DNA from: Bacillota bacterium
Lineage (GTDB): Bacteria > Bacillota > Clostridia > Christensenellales > Pumilibacteraceae
Direction of reading: 5' to 3'
Length of the DNA stretch: 8,149 nucleotides
NCBI GenBank assembly: GCA_009780875.1
Contig: WQZE01000037.1
Location: 1-8,149 of the forward strand
The notes under the pieces: generated by a model
What the model saw: the letters and a program-made list of their open reading frames with translations, nothing else
Database searches by the model: none
What the model was told of the DNA's origin: nothing
Translations under genes and position numbers: made by a program
Part shown: one piece after another, positions 1-5,058 of the stretch
How positions within the stretch are numbered: position 1 is the first letter of the stretch
How the letters are laid out: each line of letters starts with the position of its first letter

Positions 1-233
1 AAGTTGCGGCACCCAAAGCAGAAAAGAAAGTTGCTGACAAGGCGACTAAACCTGCTGAGAAAACTGAAAAAGTCGCAAAGCCTGTCGCTACAAAGCCAGC
101 GACCAAAGCGACCGCTGAAAAGAAACCTGCTGTCAAAGTAGAAAAAGAAAAGGCAACCAAAGAGCCTGCAAAGAAAGCGGCTCCCAAGGAAGCAAAACCG
201 AAAGAAGCAAAAGAGCCAAAAACAAAAAAATAA
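1..233 (+). CDS. rpsC: Lys/Ala-rich C-terminal tail of an upstream protein, presumably ribosomal protein S3 (partial, 5' end outside window)
   Basis: An open frame enters from the left edge (first full codon at 3) and stops at TAA 231–233, giving 76 residues. All of them are low-complexity Lys, Ala, Glu, Pro, Thr and Val in short patterns such as KPAEK and AKEPK. No S3 core (KH domain) is inside the window. The name therefore rests on position: in S10-type clusters rpsC directly precedes rplP, which starts 41 nt downstream. Bacterial S3 normally ends near residue 210–230 and a short basic tail is known in some lineages, but a tail of at least 76 residues is long. The same kind of tail occurs on L16 and L24 and at the N-terminus of L5 in this window, which supports the tail belonging to a ribosomal protein. 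The frame ends in seven A's directly before the stop. It could instead be another protein, but nothing suggests that. Confidence 0.7.
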   Translation, partial: VAAPKAEKKVADKATKPAEKTEKVAKPVATKPATKATAEKKPAVKVEKEKATKEPAKKAAPKEAKPKEAKEPKTKK

Positions 234-274
234 TTGTAGCAGACACCACGATACCAAGAGAAAGGTGAATAGAT

Positions 275-820
275 ATGCCATTGATTCCAAATAGAGTAAA
301 ACGCCGCCGTGTACACAGGGGCAGAATGAAGGGCAATGCCAACAAGGGCAATGTGATAGCGTATGGCGATTATGGGCTTATGGCTTGTGAGTCAACTTGG
401 ATTACCTCCAATCAAATTGAGGCAGCCCGTATTGCTATGACCAGATATATCAAGCGTGGTGGAAAGGTTTGGATTGATATTTTTCCACACAAGCCAATCA
501 CACGCAAACCTGCTGAGACTCGTATGGGTAGCGGAAAGGGTAGCGTTGATTATTGGGTTGCAGTGGTAAAACCAAATCGCATTATGTTTGAAATGTCAGG
601 GGTAAGCGAGGAGATTGCCAGAGAGGCTATGCGTCTTGCATCACACAAATTGCCTTGCAAATGCAAGTTTGTTGCCAAGGGCAATGAGCCTGGTGCCGTG
701 GTTGTAGAAGAAAAAAGCGACAAAGACGCCAAACAAGAGGCAAAAGTGGACGCCAAAACAACCGCCAAAAAAGATGTGAAAGCACCTAAGGATGCCAAAG
801 TGGCTAAGGGAGGCAAGTAA
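275..820 (+). CDS. rplP: 50S ribosomal protein L16 with Lys/Ala-rich C-terminal extension
   Basis: L16 (uL16) binds 23S rRNA near the A-site tRNA elbow and is needed for late 50S assembly. The 181-residue product carries family signatures: VHRGRMKG near residue 13, WITSNQIEAARIAMTRY at about 42–58, RGGKVWIDIFP at about 61–71, KPAETRMGSGKG and YWVAVVKP in the middle, and GVSEEIAREAMRLASHKLP. The usual family length is about 136–145, and the L16 core ends near residue 136. The remaining 45 residues are a hydrophilic Lys/Ala/Asp tail with repeats such as AKVDAKTTAKKD. CKCKF occurs where many L16 proteins have a non-cysteine stretch (for example IKTKF). The start ATG follows AAAGGTG at 261–267 with a 7-nt gap. 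The stop overlaps the rpmC start by one base (TAATG), the only tight junction in the window, which suggests translational coupling of L16 and L29. Confidence 0.97.
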   Translation: MPLIPNRVKRRRVHRGRMKGNANKGNVIAYGDYGLMACESTWITSNQIEAARIAMTRYIKRGGKVWIDIFPHKPITRKPAETRMGSGKGSVDYWVAVVKPNRIMFEMSGVSEEIAREAMRLASHKLPCKCKFVAKGNEPGAVVVEEKSDKDAKQEAKVDAKTTAKKDVKAPKDAKVAKGGK

Positions 821-1023
821 TGAAACCAAATGAATTTAGAGATATGACAGATGCTCAACTCAACACCAAACTTGCAGACCTAAAAGCAGAGTTGTTTGGA
901 TTGAGATTCAGCCACGCAACAAGACGCCTAGAAAACCCAAAGCAACTTGTCAAATGCAAAAAAGACATTGCTAGGGTCAAGACAGTGATGAGAGAGCGTG
1001 AGTTGGCGGTAGCAAAAAAATAG
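820..1023 (+). CDS. rpmC: 50S ribosomal protein L29
   Basis: L29 (uL29) is a small two-helix protein at the rim of the polypeptide exit tunnel, close to L23, where it helps form the docking site for trigger factor and SRP. The 67-residue product is of ordinary length (family about 60–70) and shows the expected pattern: an N-terminal MTDAQLNTKLADLKAEL helix, the LFGLRFSHATRRLENPKQL turn, and a basic C-terminal helix with the K-x-DIARVKTVMRERE pattern. There is no extended tail. The ATG is embedded in the rplP stop (TAATG), and a purine-rich GGGAGGCAAG stretch just upstream inside rplP can act as ribosome binding site, so re-initiation after L16 is likely. Like three other genes here it ends in seven A's followed directly by the stop codon. 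Confidence 0.97.
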   Translation: MKPNEFRDMTDAQLNTKLADLKAELFGLRFSHATRRLENPKQLVKCKKDIARVKTVMRERELAVAKK

Positions 1024-1035
1024 TTACTGTTGGGA

Positions 1036-1060
1036 AATTTGTGATTTGATTTGTCAAATT
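1036..1060 (+). other. Inverted repeat before rpsQ region SD
   Basis: AATTTG (1036–1041) and CAAATT (1055–1060) form a 6-bp A/T-rich stem with a 13-nt loop. It ends 2 nt before AAAGGAG at 1063–1069. Weak on its own. Confidence 0.35.
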
Positions 1061-1081
1061 GCAAAGGAGACACAGTCATAA

Positions 1082-1114
1082 ATGATTACGGAGTTTTTGA
1101 GATGGCTAATGTAG
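1082..1114 (+). other. Ten-codon upstream ORF overlapping the rpsQ start
   Basis: ATG 1082 encodes MITEFLRWLM and stops at TAG 1112–1114, in a different frame from rpsQ and overlapping its first codons. A strong AAAGGAG at 1063–1069 lies 12 nt before it, slightly long spacing. It may be a translated leader coupling to rpsQ or a chance ORF. Confidence 0.3.
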
Positions 1115-1398
1115 CAACCAAAGCGGTGTCCAAGGTGGAGACCCTAGATAGAAATGACAGAAAGGTGCGTGAGGGAGTGGTTGTGTCCGACAAAATGGAC
1201 AAGACCGTCGTTGTTTTGATTAGGTCAAAACAAATGCACCCTTTGTACAAAAAGACAATCAACAAGTCAAAACGCCTCAAAGCACACGATGAAAACAATG
1301 AGTGTGGGATAGGGGATACCGTGGAGATTGTTGAGACACGCAAATTGAGCAAAGACAAATGTTGGAGAGTCTCAAAAATCATTGAGAAAGCAAAATAG
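1102..1398 (+). CDS. rpsQ: 30S ribosomal protein S17
   Basis: S17 (uS17) is a primary 16S rRNA-binding protein with an OB fold. The 98-residue product contains REGVVVSDKMDKTVVVLI, the HPLYKKTINKSKRLKAHDENNECGIGDTVEI segment and a C-terminal TRKLSKDKCWRVSKIIEKAK, which are diagnostic. The start at ATG 1102 is chosen because GGAG at 1090–1093 lies 8 nt upstream and the family needs only a few residues before the core; the usual length is 80–90, so about ten residues are extra. The frame is open upstream to a TTG at 1051, but that would add 17 unlikely residues. A stronger AAAGGAG at 1063–1069 sits too far from this ATG and instead precedes a ten-codon out-of-frame ORF (1082–1114) that overlaps the rpsQ start. 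The gene is 78 nt from rpmC and 112 nt from rplN. Confidence 0.96.
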   Translation: MANVATKAVSKVETLDRNDRKVREGVVVSDKMDKTVVVLIRSKQMHPLYKKTINKSKRLKAHDENNECGIGDTVEIVETRKLSKDKCWRVSKIIEKAK

Positions 1399-1420
1399 AC
1401 CACGACAAAATAGATTTTGT
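1391..1420 (+). repeat. Direct repeat and hairpin at the rpsQ stop
   Basis: CAAAATAGA occurs at 1391–1399 (containing the rpsQ stop) and again at 1406–1414, a 15-nt period. The second copy is part of a 6-bp hairpin, ACAAAA (1405–1410) with TTTTGT (1415–1420) and a TAGA loop. No T-run of terminator type follows, only T-rich TTTGGTAGTTTGG. Confidence 0.5.
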
Positions 1421-1484
1421 TTGGTAGTTTGGTTTTGGTTTGTGTGGCGGATTGCTTGCAAGTACAACTCCAAATAGAAAAAAA

Positions 1485-1499
1485 GCCCTACGGTTGGGC
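1485..1499 (+). other. Hairpin directly before rplN SD
   Basis: GCCC (1485–1488) and GGGC (1496–1499) enclose a 7-nt loop. The stem ends 1 nt before the AGAGG of rplN. Confidence 0.45.
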
Positions 1500-1510
1500 A
1501 AGAGGTTACA

Positions 1511-1879
1511 ATGATACAACCACAAACATATTTGAAAGCAGCGGACAATACAGGTGCAAAAGAAATTATGTGCATTAGAGTACTGGGCGGTTCGTTTAGG
1601 CATAGTGGCAATATTGGCGATGTAATTGTTGCCAGTGTCAAGTCTGCCAACACAGGTGGCGTCGTCAAAAAGGGTGATGTTGTCAAGGCAGTCATTGTCC
1701 GCACACACAAAGGTTTGATGCGTGAAGATGGTAGCCATATCAAATTTGATGACAATGCTGCCGTAATTATTGACAACAACAAACAACCCAAAGGTACTCG
1801 TATTTTTGGACCTATTGCGAGAGAGTTGCGTGAAAAAGATTATATGAAAATTATTTCTTTGGCACCAGAGGTTATCTAA
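1511..1879 (+). CDS. rplN: 50S ribosomal protein L14
   Basis: L14 (uL14) is a beta-barrel protein at the subunit interface; it contacts L19, forms bridges to the 30S, and is the binding site of the silencing factor RsfS. At 122 residues it has exactly the typical bacterial length, with no tail. Visible signatures are MIQPQTYLKAADNTGAKEI at the N-terminus, IRVLGGS, IGDVIVASVK, GGVVKKGDVVKAVIVRT, DGSHIKFDDNAAVII and the C-terminal GTRIFGPIARELR followed by MKIISLAPEV. It is the most conserved gene in the window. The ribosome binding site is an AGAGG at 1501–1505, only 5 nt from the ATG, and a GCCC/GGGC inverted repeat (1485–1499) ends just before it. The next gene begins 156 nt downstream. Confidence 0.98.
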   Translation: MIQPQTYLKAADNTGAKEIMCIRVLGGSFRHSGNIGDVIVASVKSANTGGVVKKGDVVKAVIVRTHKGLMREDGSHIKFDDNAAVIIDNNKQPKGTRIFGPIARELREKDYMKIISLAPEVI

Positions 1880-1999
1880 GATGACAGAGATGGTTTGTGT
1901 GTTGTGGATGGCAAAGAGTTAAAGACAATTTAAATTTACGATGTTGTACGCTGCAAGGTGTGCGAGTAGGATTGTGACGGCATAAGCAATTTTGTGTTT

Positions 2000-2018
2000 T
2001 GCACGAATAGCAAGTGCA
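2000..2018 (+). other. Hairpin before rplX SD
   Basis: TGCAC (2000–2004) pairs with GTGCA (2014–2018) over a 9-nt loop, 7 nt before the GAGG of rplX. The 156-nt rplN–rplX spacer also holds the palindrome AATTTAAATT near 1928–1937 and a 13-codon ORF at 1881–1922 (MTEMVCVLWMAKS) for which I have no further support. Confidence 0.4.
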
Positions 2019-2035
2019 TTGTTCTGAGGGGCAAT

Positions 2036-2578
2036 ATGAATAGTTTGCATGTAAAAAGAGGTGATACCGTGCTCGTTTTGGCGGGCAAGGATAAGGGCAA
2101 GATTGGCAGAATTTTGGCTGCCGACCCATCTAGCCATAGGGTACAAGTGGAGAATGTGAACACCATCATTCGCCATCAAAAACCAAGGGGTGCGGGCGAA
2201 CAAGGTGGTCGCATAGAAGCTATCGGTTTTATTGATAGCAGCAATGTGATGGTTGTTTGTGGTGCGTGCTCCAAGCCTACACGGATTGCTCACAAAGAGA
2301 TAGATGGCAAAAAAGCACGGGTATGCAAACATTGTGGTGCGTCGCTTGATGTCAACAAACTAGACAAAAAAGGCAAGAAGAAAAAAGACGATAAACCAAA
2401 GAAAACCGAGAAAAAGGTTGAGAAAGCGGAAGTTAAACCAGAGAAAAAAGTAGAAGCCAAAGTAGTTGAAAAGGCTGATAAAAAAACGGAAAAAGTTGCA
2501 GCCAAAAAGACAGATGACAAGAAAAAGGTAGACGACAAAAAAGCCGAAAAGAAAAAAGAAGAGAAACCAAAAAAATAA
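2036..2578 (+). CDS. rplX: 50S ribosomal protein L24, zinc-ribbon form with long Lys/Glu-rich C-terminal tail
   Basis: L24 (uL24) initiates 50S assembly by binding the 5' domain of 23S rRNA and later sits by the tunnel exit. The KOW motif is plain at residues 4–31 (VKRGDTVLVLAGKDKGKIGRI), followed by VENVNTIIRHQKP and GGRIEAIGFIDSSNVMVV. A CxxC pair at residues 75/78 and another at 97/100 form a predicted zinc ribbon, known in a subset of bacterial L24 proteins. The core ends near residue 105 (family length about 100–110). The remaining 75 residues are almost entirely Lys, Glu, Asp, Ala and Val, likely disordered. ATG 2036 is chosen over ATG 1994 because GAGG (2026–2029) lies 6 nt upstream and the family begins right before the KOW motif; total length is 180. 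The gene ends in seven A's and TAA. Confidence 0.96.
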   Translation: MNSLHVKRGDTVLVLAGKDKGKIGRILAADPSSHRVQVENVNTIIRHQKPRGAGEQGGRIEAIGFIDSSNVMVVCGACSKPTRIAHKEIDGKKARVCKHCGASLDVNKLDKKGKKKKDDKPKKTEKKVEKAEVKPEKKVEAKVVEKADKKTEKVAAKKTDDKKKVDDKKAEKKKEEKPKK

Positions 2579-2606
2579 GTACCAAACAATCAAAGTTTAC
2601 AGGTAG

Positions 2607-2631
2607 CATTTGCAGATTTTGATTTGCAATG
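2607..2631 (+). other. Bulged hairpin before rplE SD
   Basis: CATT (2607–2610) pairs with AATG (2628–2631), and GCA (2612–2614) with TGC (2625–2627), with one bulged T. It ends 4 nt before the AAGGAG of rplE and buries the alternative ATG at 2629. Confidence 0.35.
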
Positions 2632-2646
2632 GGCCAAGGAGATTAT

Positions 2647-4083
2647 ATGGCTGAGAAGAAGGATCAGGTTGGTAAAGCAACTCCAACCGATACCAAAAAG
2701 GTGAAAGCGACCGATGCAAAAGCGGATGCAAAAACCACCAAAACGACAGCACCCAAAGCGGATGCAAAAGCAACCAAAGTAGTAGCCAAGGCTGACACAA
2801 AAGTGGCAGCACCCAAGGCAGACGCAAAAGTTGCCAAGACTCCTGCTGTCAAGGCAGAGAAGGCAACCGCTACCAAGGCACCCAAAGCAGAGAGCAAAAA
2901 GGTTGAAACCGCCAAAAAAGTGGCAAGTGATGCCAAAGCAAATGCGGAACGACTCAAAGATAGTGCAAAGACAGCCAAAGCAAGTGCAGCAAGCAAAGTG
3001 ACGGCTGCCAAAGCGGATGCAAAGGCAAAAGTTGAGCCCAAGGCAAATGCCAAAGCAGAGAGCAAGCCGGTCAAGGCAGCGACCAAAGAGGCTGCAAAGC
3101 CAGCGGTAGCAGCCAAAGTTGCCGATGCAAAAGCCAATGCCGAACTCCTCAAAGACAAGGCAAAGACCGCCAAAGCAAGTGTTGCTAGCAAGGCAACCGC
3201 TGCAAAAGCAGAACCCAAAGTGGCAACCAAAACGGATGCTAAACTTGTGGTGGCAAAAGCGACCGAAAAACCTGTTGCAAAAACTCCGGTGGCACCTGTT
3301 TCCCAAGTTGCTGTTGATACAAAAACAACAAGCAAAGTAGAATCCAAAGTGGTTGCTCCTAGCAAAGAGAGCAAGCTGGCTGCAAAAGTTGAGACAAAGA
3401 TAGAGACAAAGCCGGTTGCCAAGGCTGTGCCTGCAAAGCCCGAAGTGGCAAAAGTGGAGCCAAAAGTTGCTCCCAAAGCAGAAGTTTCCAAACCTGCTGC
3501 AAAAGCGGAAACCATCAAGGTGGGGATGCCAAAGCAAAAGCGTGGTCGTCTCAAACAAAGATACAACAAAGAAATTTTGCCAGCACTCAAAAAAGAGTTG
3601 GGCTACAAGAACCAATACCAAGTGCCCAGACTCAACAAGATTGTGCTCAATATGCGTCTTGGCGATATCAAAGACAATTCCAAGAGTGTGCAAAACACAA
3701 TCACGGATTTGACGGCGATTGCAGGACAAAAGGCGATTGCTGCCAAAGCAAAAAAATCTGTTGCAAACTTCAAAGTGCGTGAAAACCAAATTATTGGTGC
3801 CAAAGTTACCATTCGTGGAGAAAGAGCCTATGAGTTCTTTGACAAGTTGGTGAGTGTGGTGTTGCCTCGTATCAGAGACTTTCACGGTGTTCCTTCTAGG
3901 TCTTTTGATGGTCGTGGAAACTATTCTATGGGTATCAAAGAGCACATTGTTTTCCCTGAGATTAGTTATGAACTTGTGGAAAAAGTAAGAGGAATGGATG
4001 TGACCATTGTCACAACAGCACAAAATGATAATGATGCAAAGGCATTCTTGGACAAGATGGGTATGCCTTTTGCAAAAAAATAA
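2647..4083 (+). CDS. rplE: 50S ribosomal protein L5 fused to a 293-residue Lys/Ala-rich N-terminal extension
   Basis: L5 (uL5) binds 5S rRNA, forms the central protuberance and contacts P-site tRNA. The L5 core occupies residues 294–478 and is clear: NQYQVPRLNKIVLNMRLGD (to residue 340), AKKSVANFK (368–376), RGERAYEF (390–397), FDGRGNY (420–426), IKEHIVFPEI, VRGMDVTIVTT and a C-terminal MGMPFAKK. The first 293 residues are low-complexity Ala/Lys with Thr, Val, Pro, Asp and Glu, resembling histone-H1-like tails in composition. The frame has no interruption, so a sequencing frameshift does not explain it. ATG 2647 is preferred to ATG 2629 because AAGGAG (2636–2641) lies 5 nt before it. An internal ATG at 3526 preceded by AAGGTGGGG would give a 185-residue L5, close to the normal 179–180. 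Total length 478 is about 2.7 times the family's. Confidence 0.96.
   Translation: MAEKKDQVGKATPTDTKKVKATDAKADAKTTKTTAPKADAKATKVVAKADTKVAAPKADAKVAKTPAVKAEKATATKAPKAESKKVETAKKVASDAKANAERLKDSAKTAKASAASKVTAAKADAKAKVEPKANAKAESKPVKAATKEAAKPAVAAKVADAKANAELLKDKAKTAKASVASKATAAKAEPKVATKTDAKLVVAKATEKPVAKTPVAPVSQVAVDTKTTSKVESKVVAPSKESKLAAKVETKIETKPVAKAVPAKPEVAKVEPKVAPKAEVSKPAAKAETIKVGMPKQKRGRLKQRYNKEILPALKKELGYKNQYQVPRLNKIVLNMRLGDIKDNSKSVQNTITDLTAIAGQKAIAAKAKKSVANFKVRENQIIGAKVTIRGERAYEFFDKLVSVVLPRIRDFHGVPSRSFDGRGNYSMGIKEHIVFPEISYELVEKVRGMDVTIVTTAQNDNDAKAFLDKMGMPFAKK
2929..3018 (+). repeat. L5 extension, 30-residue block copy 1
   Basis: Residues 95–124 of the long L5 product, beginning DAKANAERLKD and ending TAAKAD. 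It matches the block at 3124–3213 at 25 of 30 positions by direct comparison. The two copies are 65 residues apart (195 nt, in frame). Unlike the flanking K-A-P runs, this block contains Leu, Asn and Arg and could form a charged helix. It looks like an internal duplication within the extension. Confidence 0.85.
3124..3213 (+). repeat. L5 extension, 30-residue block copy 2
   Basis: Residues 160–189 of the long L5 product, beginning DAKANAELLKD and ending TAAKAE. The five differences from copy 1 are R/L, S/K, A/V, V/A and D/E. The DNA of the two copies differs at many third positions, so the protein similarity has been kept or was gained long ago and is not a fresh DNA duplication. Confidence 0.85.
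3517..3528 (+). promoter_or_regulatory. Candidate internal translation start in rplE (SD-like stretch plus ATG)
   Basis: AAGGTGGGG at 3517–3525 abuts an in-frame ATG at 3526–3528, with the AAGG part 5 nt from the ATG. This falls exactly where the low-complexity extension ends and the conserved L5 core begins (MPKQKRGRLKQRY). Initiation here would give a 185-residue L5 of almost canonical length. The signal is weaker than the AAGGAG before 2647. Whether it is used cannot be told from sequence. Confidence 0.45.
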
Positions 4084-4099
4084 CCACAAAATCCCAAGG

Positions 4100-4109
4100 G
4101 TGTGCACAC
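4100..4109 (+). other. Perfect palindrome in rplE–rpsN spacer
   Basis: GTGTGCACAC is a 10-bp perfect palindrome 17 nt after the rplE stop. With no loop it is a poor RNA hairpin but a possible protein-binding dyad. The rest of the 100-nt spacer shows only a 4-bp ATCG/CGAT pairing (4153–4170) next to the rpsN SD. Confidence 0.35.
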
Positions 4110-4183
4110 AAGAGTGACGCAACGCCGTACAAGGAAAGCGTGGAAAGACGAAATCGGTTTGATGGACGATAGGAGTTAGAATT

Positions 4184-4369
4184 ATGGCCAAGAAGGCGAT
4201 GATAAACAAACAACAACGCACGCCAAAATACAAGACAAGGGCGTATACAAGGTGCAATATTTGTGGTCGTCCACACTCTGTGCTTCGCAAGTATGGGATT
4301 TGCCGTATTTGTTTTAGAAACCTTGCTTACAAAGGGCAAATACCAGGAGTAAGAAAGGCAAGTTGGTAG
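4184..4369 (+). CDS. rpsN: 30S ribosomal protein S14, zinc-binding type
   Basis: S14 (uS14) is a late-assembling protein of the 30S head, contacting S3 and S10. The 61-residue product is the short zinc-dependent form: cysteines at residues 24, 27, 40 and 43 in a C-x2-C-x12-C-x2-C arrangement, followed by the hallmark FRNLAYKGQIPGVRKASW C-terminus. The longer zinc-free form would be about 89–101 residues and lack these cysteines. Zinc-type S14 inside the spc cluster is usual in Gram-positive lineages. AGGAG at 4171–4175 lies 8 nt before the ATG. The gene stands 100 nt from rplE and 164 nt from rpsH, both unusually wide. It has no extended tail. Confidence 0.98.
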   Translation: MAKKAMINKQQRTPKYKTRAYTRCNICGRPHSVLRKYGICRICFRNLAYKGQIPGVRKASW

Positions 4370-4384
4370 TAAGATAGGGGAGTG

Positions 4385-4407
4385 CATTTTGTATTTGGTA
4401 CAAAATG
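4385..4407 (+). other. Perfect 9-bp hairpin in rpsN–rpsH spacer
   Basis: CATTTTGTA (4385–4393) and TACAAAATG (4399–4407) are exact reverse complements separated by TTTGG. No T-run follows on either strand, so it is not an intrinsic terminator. It lies 15 nt after the rpsN stop. Confidence 0.75.
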
Positions 4408-4499
4408 GATGCCAAAAGTCAAAAAGAGACTTGAACCAAGAGTTTTGACGATAGGCTGTTCTCATTGAGATTTAGTAGAGAAAACAAACAGAACGCTAG

Positions 4500-4516
4500 A
4501 CTTGCCAAGAGCAAGT
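4500..4516 (+). other. Hairpin directly before rpsH SD
   Basis: ACTTGC (4500–4505) and GCAAGT (4511–4516) form a perfect 6-bp stem with loop CAAGA, 4 nt before the GGAG of rpsH. Confidence 0.6.
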
Positions 4517-4533
4517 ATATGGAGTAAAAAGTT

Positions 4534-4932
4534 ATGGTTATCACGGACCCAATTGCAGATTTGTTGACAAGAATTCGCAATGCACAAACAGCCAAAAATG
4601 ATGGTTGCAGCGTGCCTTATAGCAAAATCAAAAAGGATATAACTCAAATTTTGCTAGATGAGGGTTATATTGCGGCCTATGATGTGACAGAAAACGAAGG
4701 GCATCAAAACATTAGCATTCGTTTCAAGTACGGTGCAAGGTTTGAAAAAATTCTAACCAATCTTAAAAGAATCTCAAAGCCTGGATTGAGGGTTTATAGA
4801 GAGTGCAAAGATTTGCCAAGAGTTTTGGATGGATTGGGAGTTGCAATCATTTCTACTTCCAAGGGCGTGATGACCGACAAAGAGGCACGCAAGCAAAATG
4901 TAGGTGGCGAAGTGCTGTGCTATATTTGGTAG
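4534..4932 (+). CDS. rpsH: 30S ribosomal protein S8
   Basis: S8 (uS8) binds helix 21 of 16S rRNA and is essential for central-domain assembly; in E. coli it also represses its own operon by binding spc mRNA near rplE. The 132-residue product is of standard length. It begins VITDPIADLLTRIRNAQ, continues with VPYSKIKKDITQILLDEGYI, and has the rRNA-binding C-terminal domain with RVYRECKDLPRVLDGLGVAIIST, SKGVMTDKEARKQNVGGEVLCYIW. GGAG at 4521–4524 is 9 nt before the ATG and directly follows a 6-bp inverted repeat (4500–4516). Whether the E. coli-type S8 operator exists here is unclear; I see no obvious helix-21 mimic at the rplE start. Confidence 0.98.
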   Translation: MVITDPIADLLTRIRNAQTAKNDGCSVPYSKIKKDITQILLDEGYIAAYDVTENEGHQNISIRFKYGARFEKILTNLKRISKPGLRVYRECKDLPRVLDGLGVAIISTSKGVMTDKEARKQNVGGEVLCYIW

Positions 4933-4945
4933 TGTCATTGAGACA

Positions 4946-4970
4946 TTGCCGTTGCAACCCGCCCCGGCAA
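4946..4970 (+). other. Hairpin in rpsH–rplF spacer
   Basis: TTGCCG (4946–4951) pairs with CGGCAA (4965–4970) over 13 nt; an overlapping GTTGCAAC palindrome lies at 4951–4958. It is followed by CTTTGG, not a T-run, so it is not a clear terminator. Confidence 0.45.
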
Positions 4971-5032
4971 CTTTGGTTGTCACAAGTCATTGTTTGGTAC
5001 ATTTTGCAAGCAAGAACACAAGAGCGATACAG

Positions 5033-5046
5033 TGTGATTTTTCACA
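5033..5046 (+). other. Hairpin abutting the rplF SD
   Basis: TGTGA (5033–5037) and TCACA (5042–5046) form a perfect 5-bp stem with a TTTT loop. The last A of the stem is the first base of the AGGAG (5046–5050) of rplF, so folding could influence ribosome access. Confidence 0.55.
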
Positions 5047-5058
5047 GGAGTAAAAATT

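Noticed and set aside
1881..1922. 13-codon ORF right after rplN
   Set aside because: It has only a marginal AGAGG upstream within rplN and no overlap with rplX; likely chance.
2647..3525. L5 extension explained as a separate H1-like gene joined by assembly error
   Set aside because: The frame is continuous, the start has a good SD, there is no stop near the junction, and neighbouring ribosomal proteins carry similar segments, so a genuine extension is the simpler reading.
2590..4290. Long minus-strand ORF (566 codons) opposite rplE, and a 308-codon one at 2664–3590
   Set aside because: They are mirror frames of the Lys/Ala-rich coding sequence, in which few antisense stops can occur. Their translations are Leu/Phe/Cys- or Ala/Leu/Ser-biased low-complexity with no recognisable domain.
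4382..4468. Small ORF from GTG 4382 (or ATG 4409) in the rpsN–rpsH spacer
   Set aside because: The 28-codon (or 19-codon) peptide has no well-placed SD and resembles no known small ribosomal protein such as L36.
4445..4477. TTGACG as a −35 promoter element before rpsH
   Set aside because: No acceptable −10 hexamer lies 16–18 nt downstream; the nearest TTAGTA is about 21 nt away.
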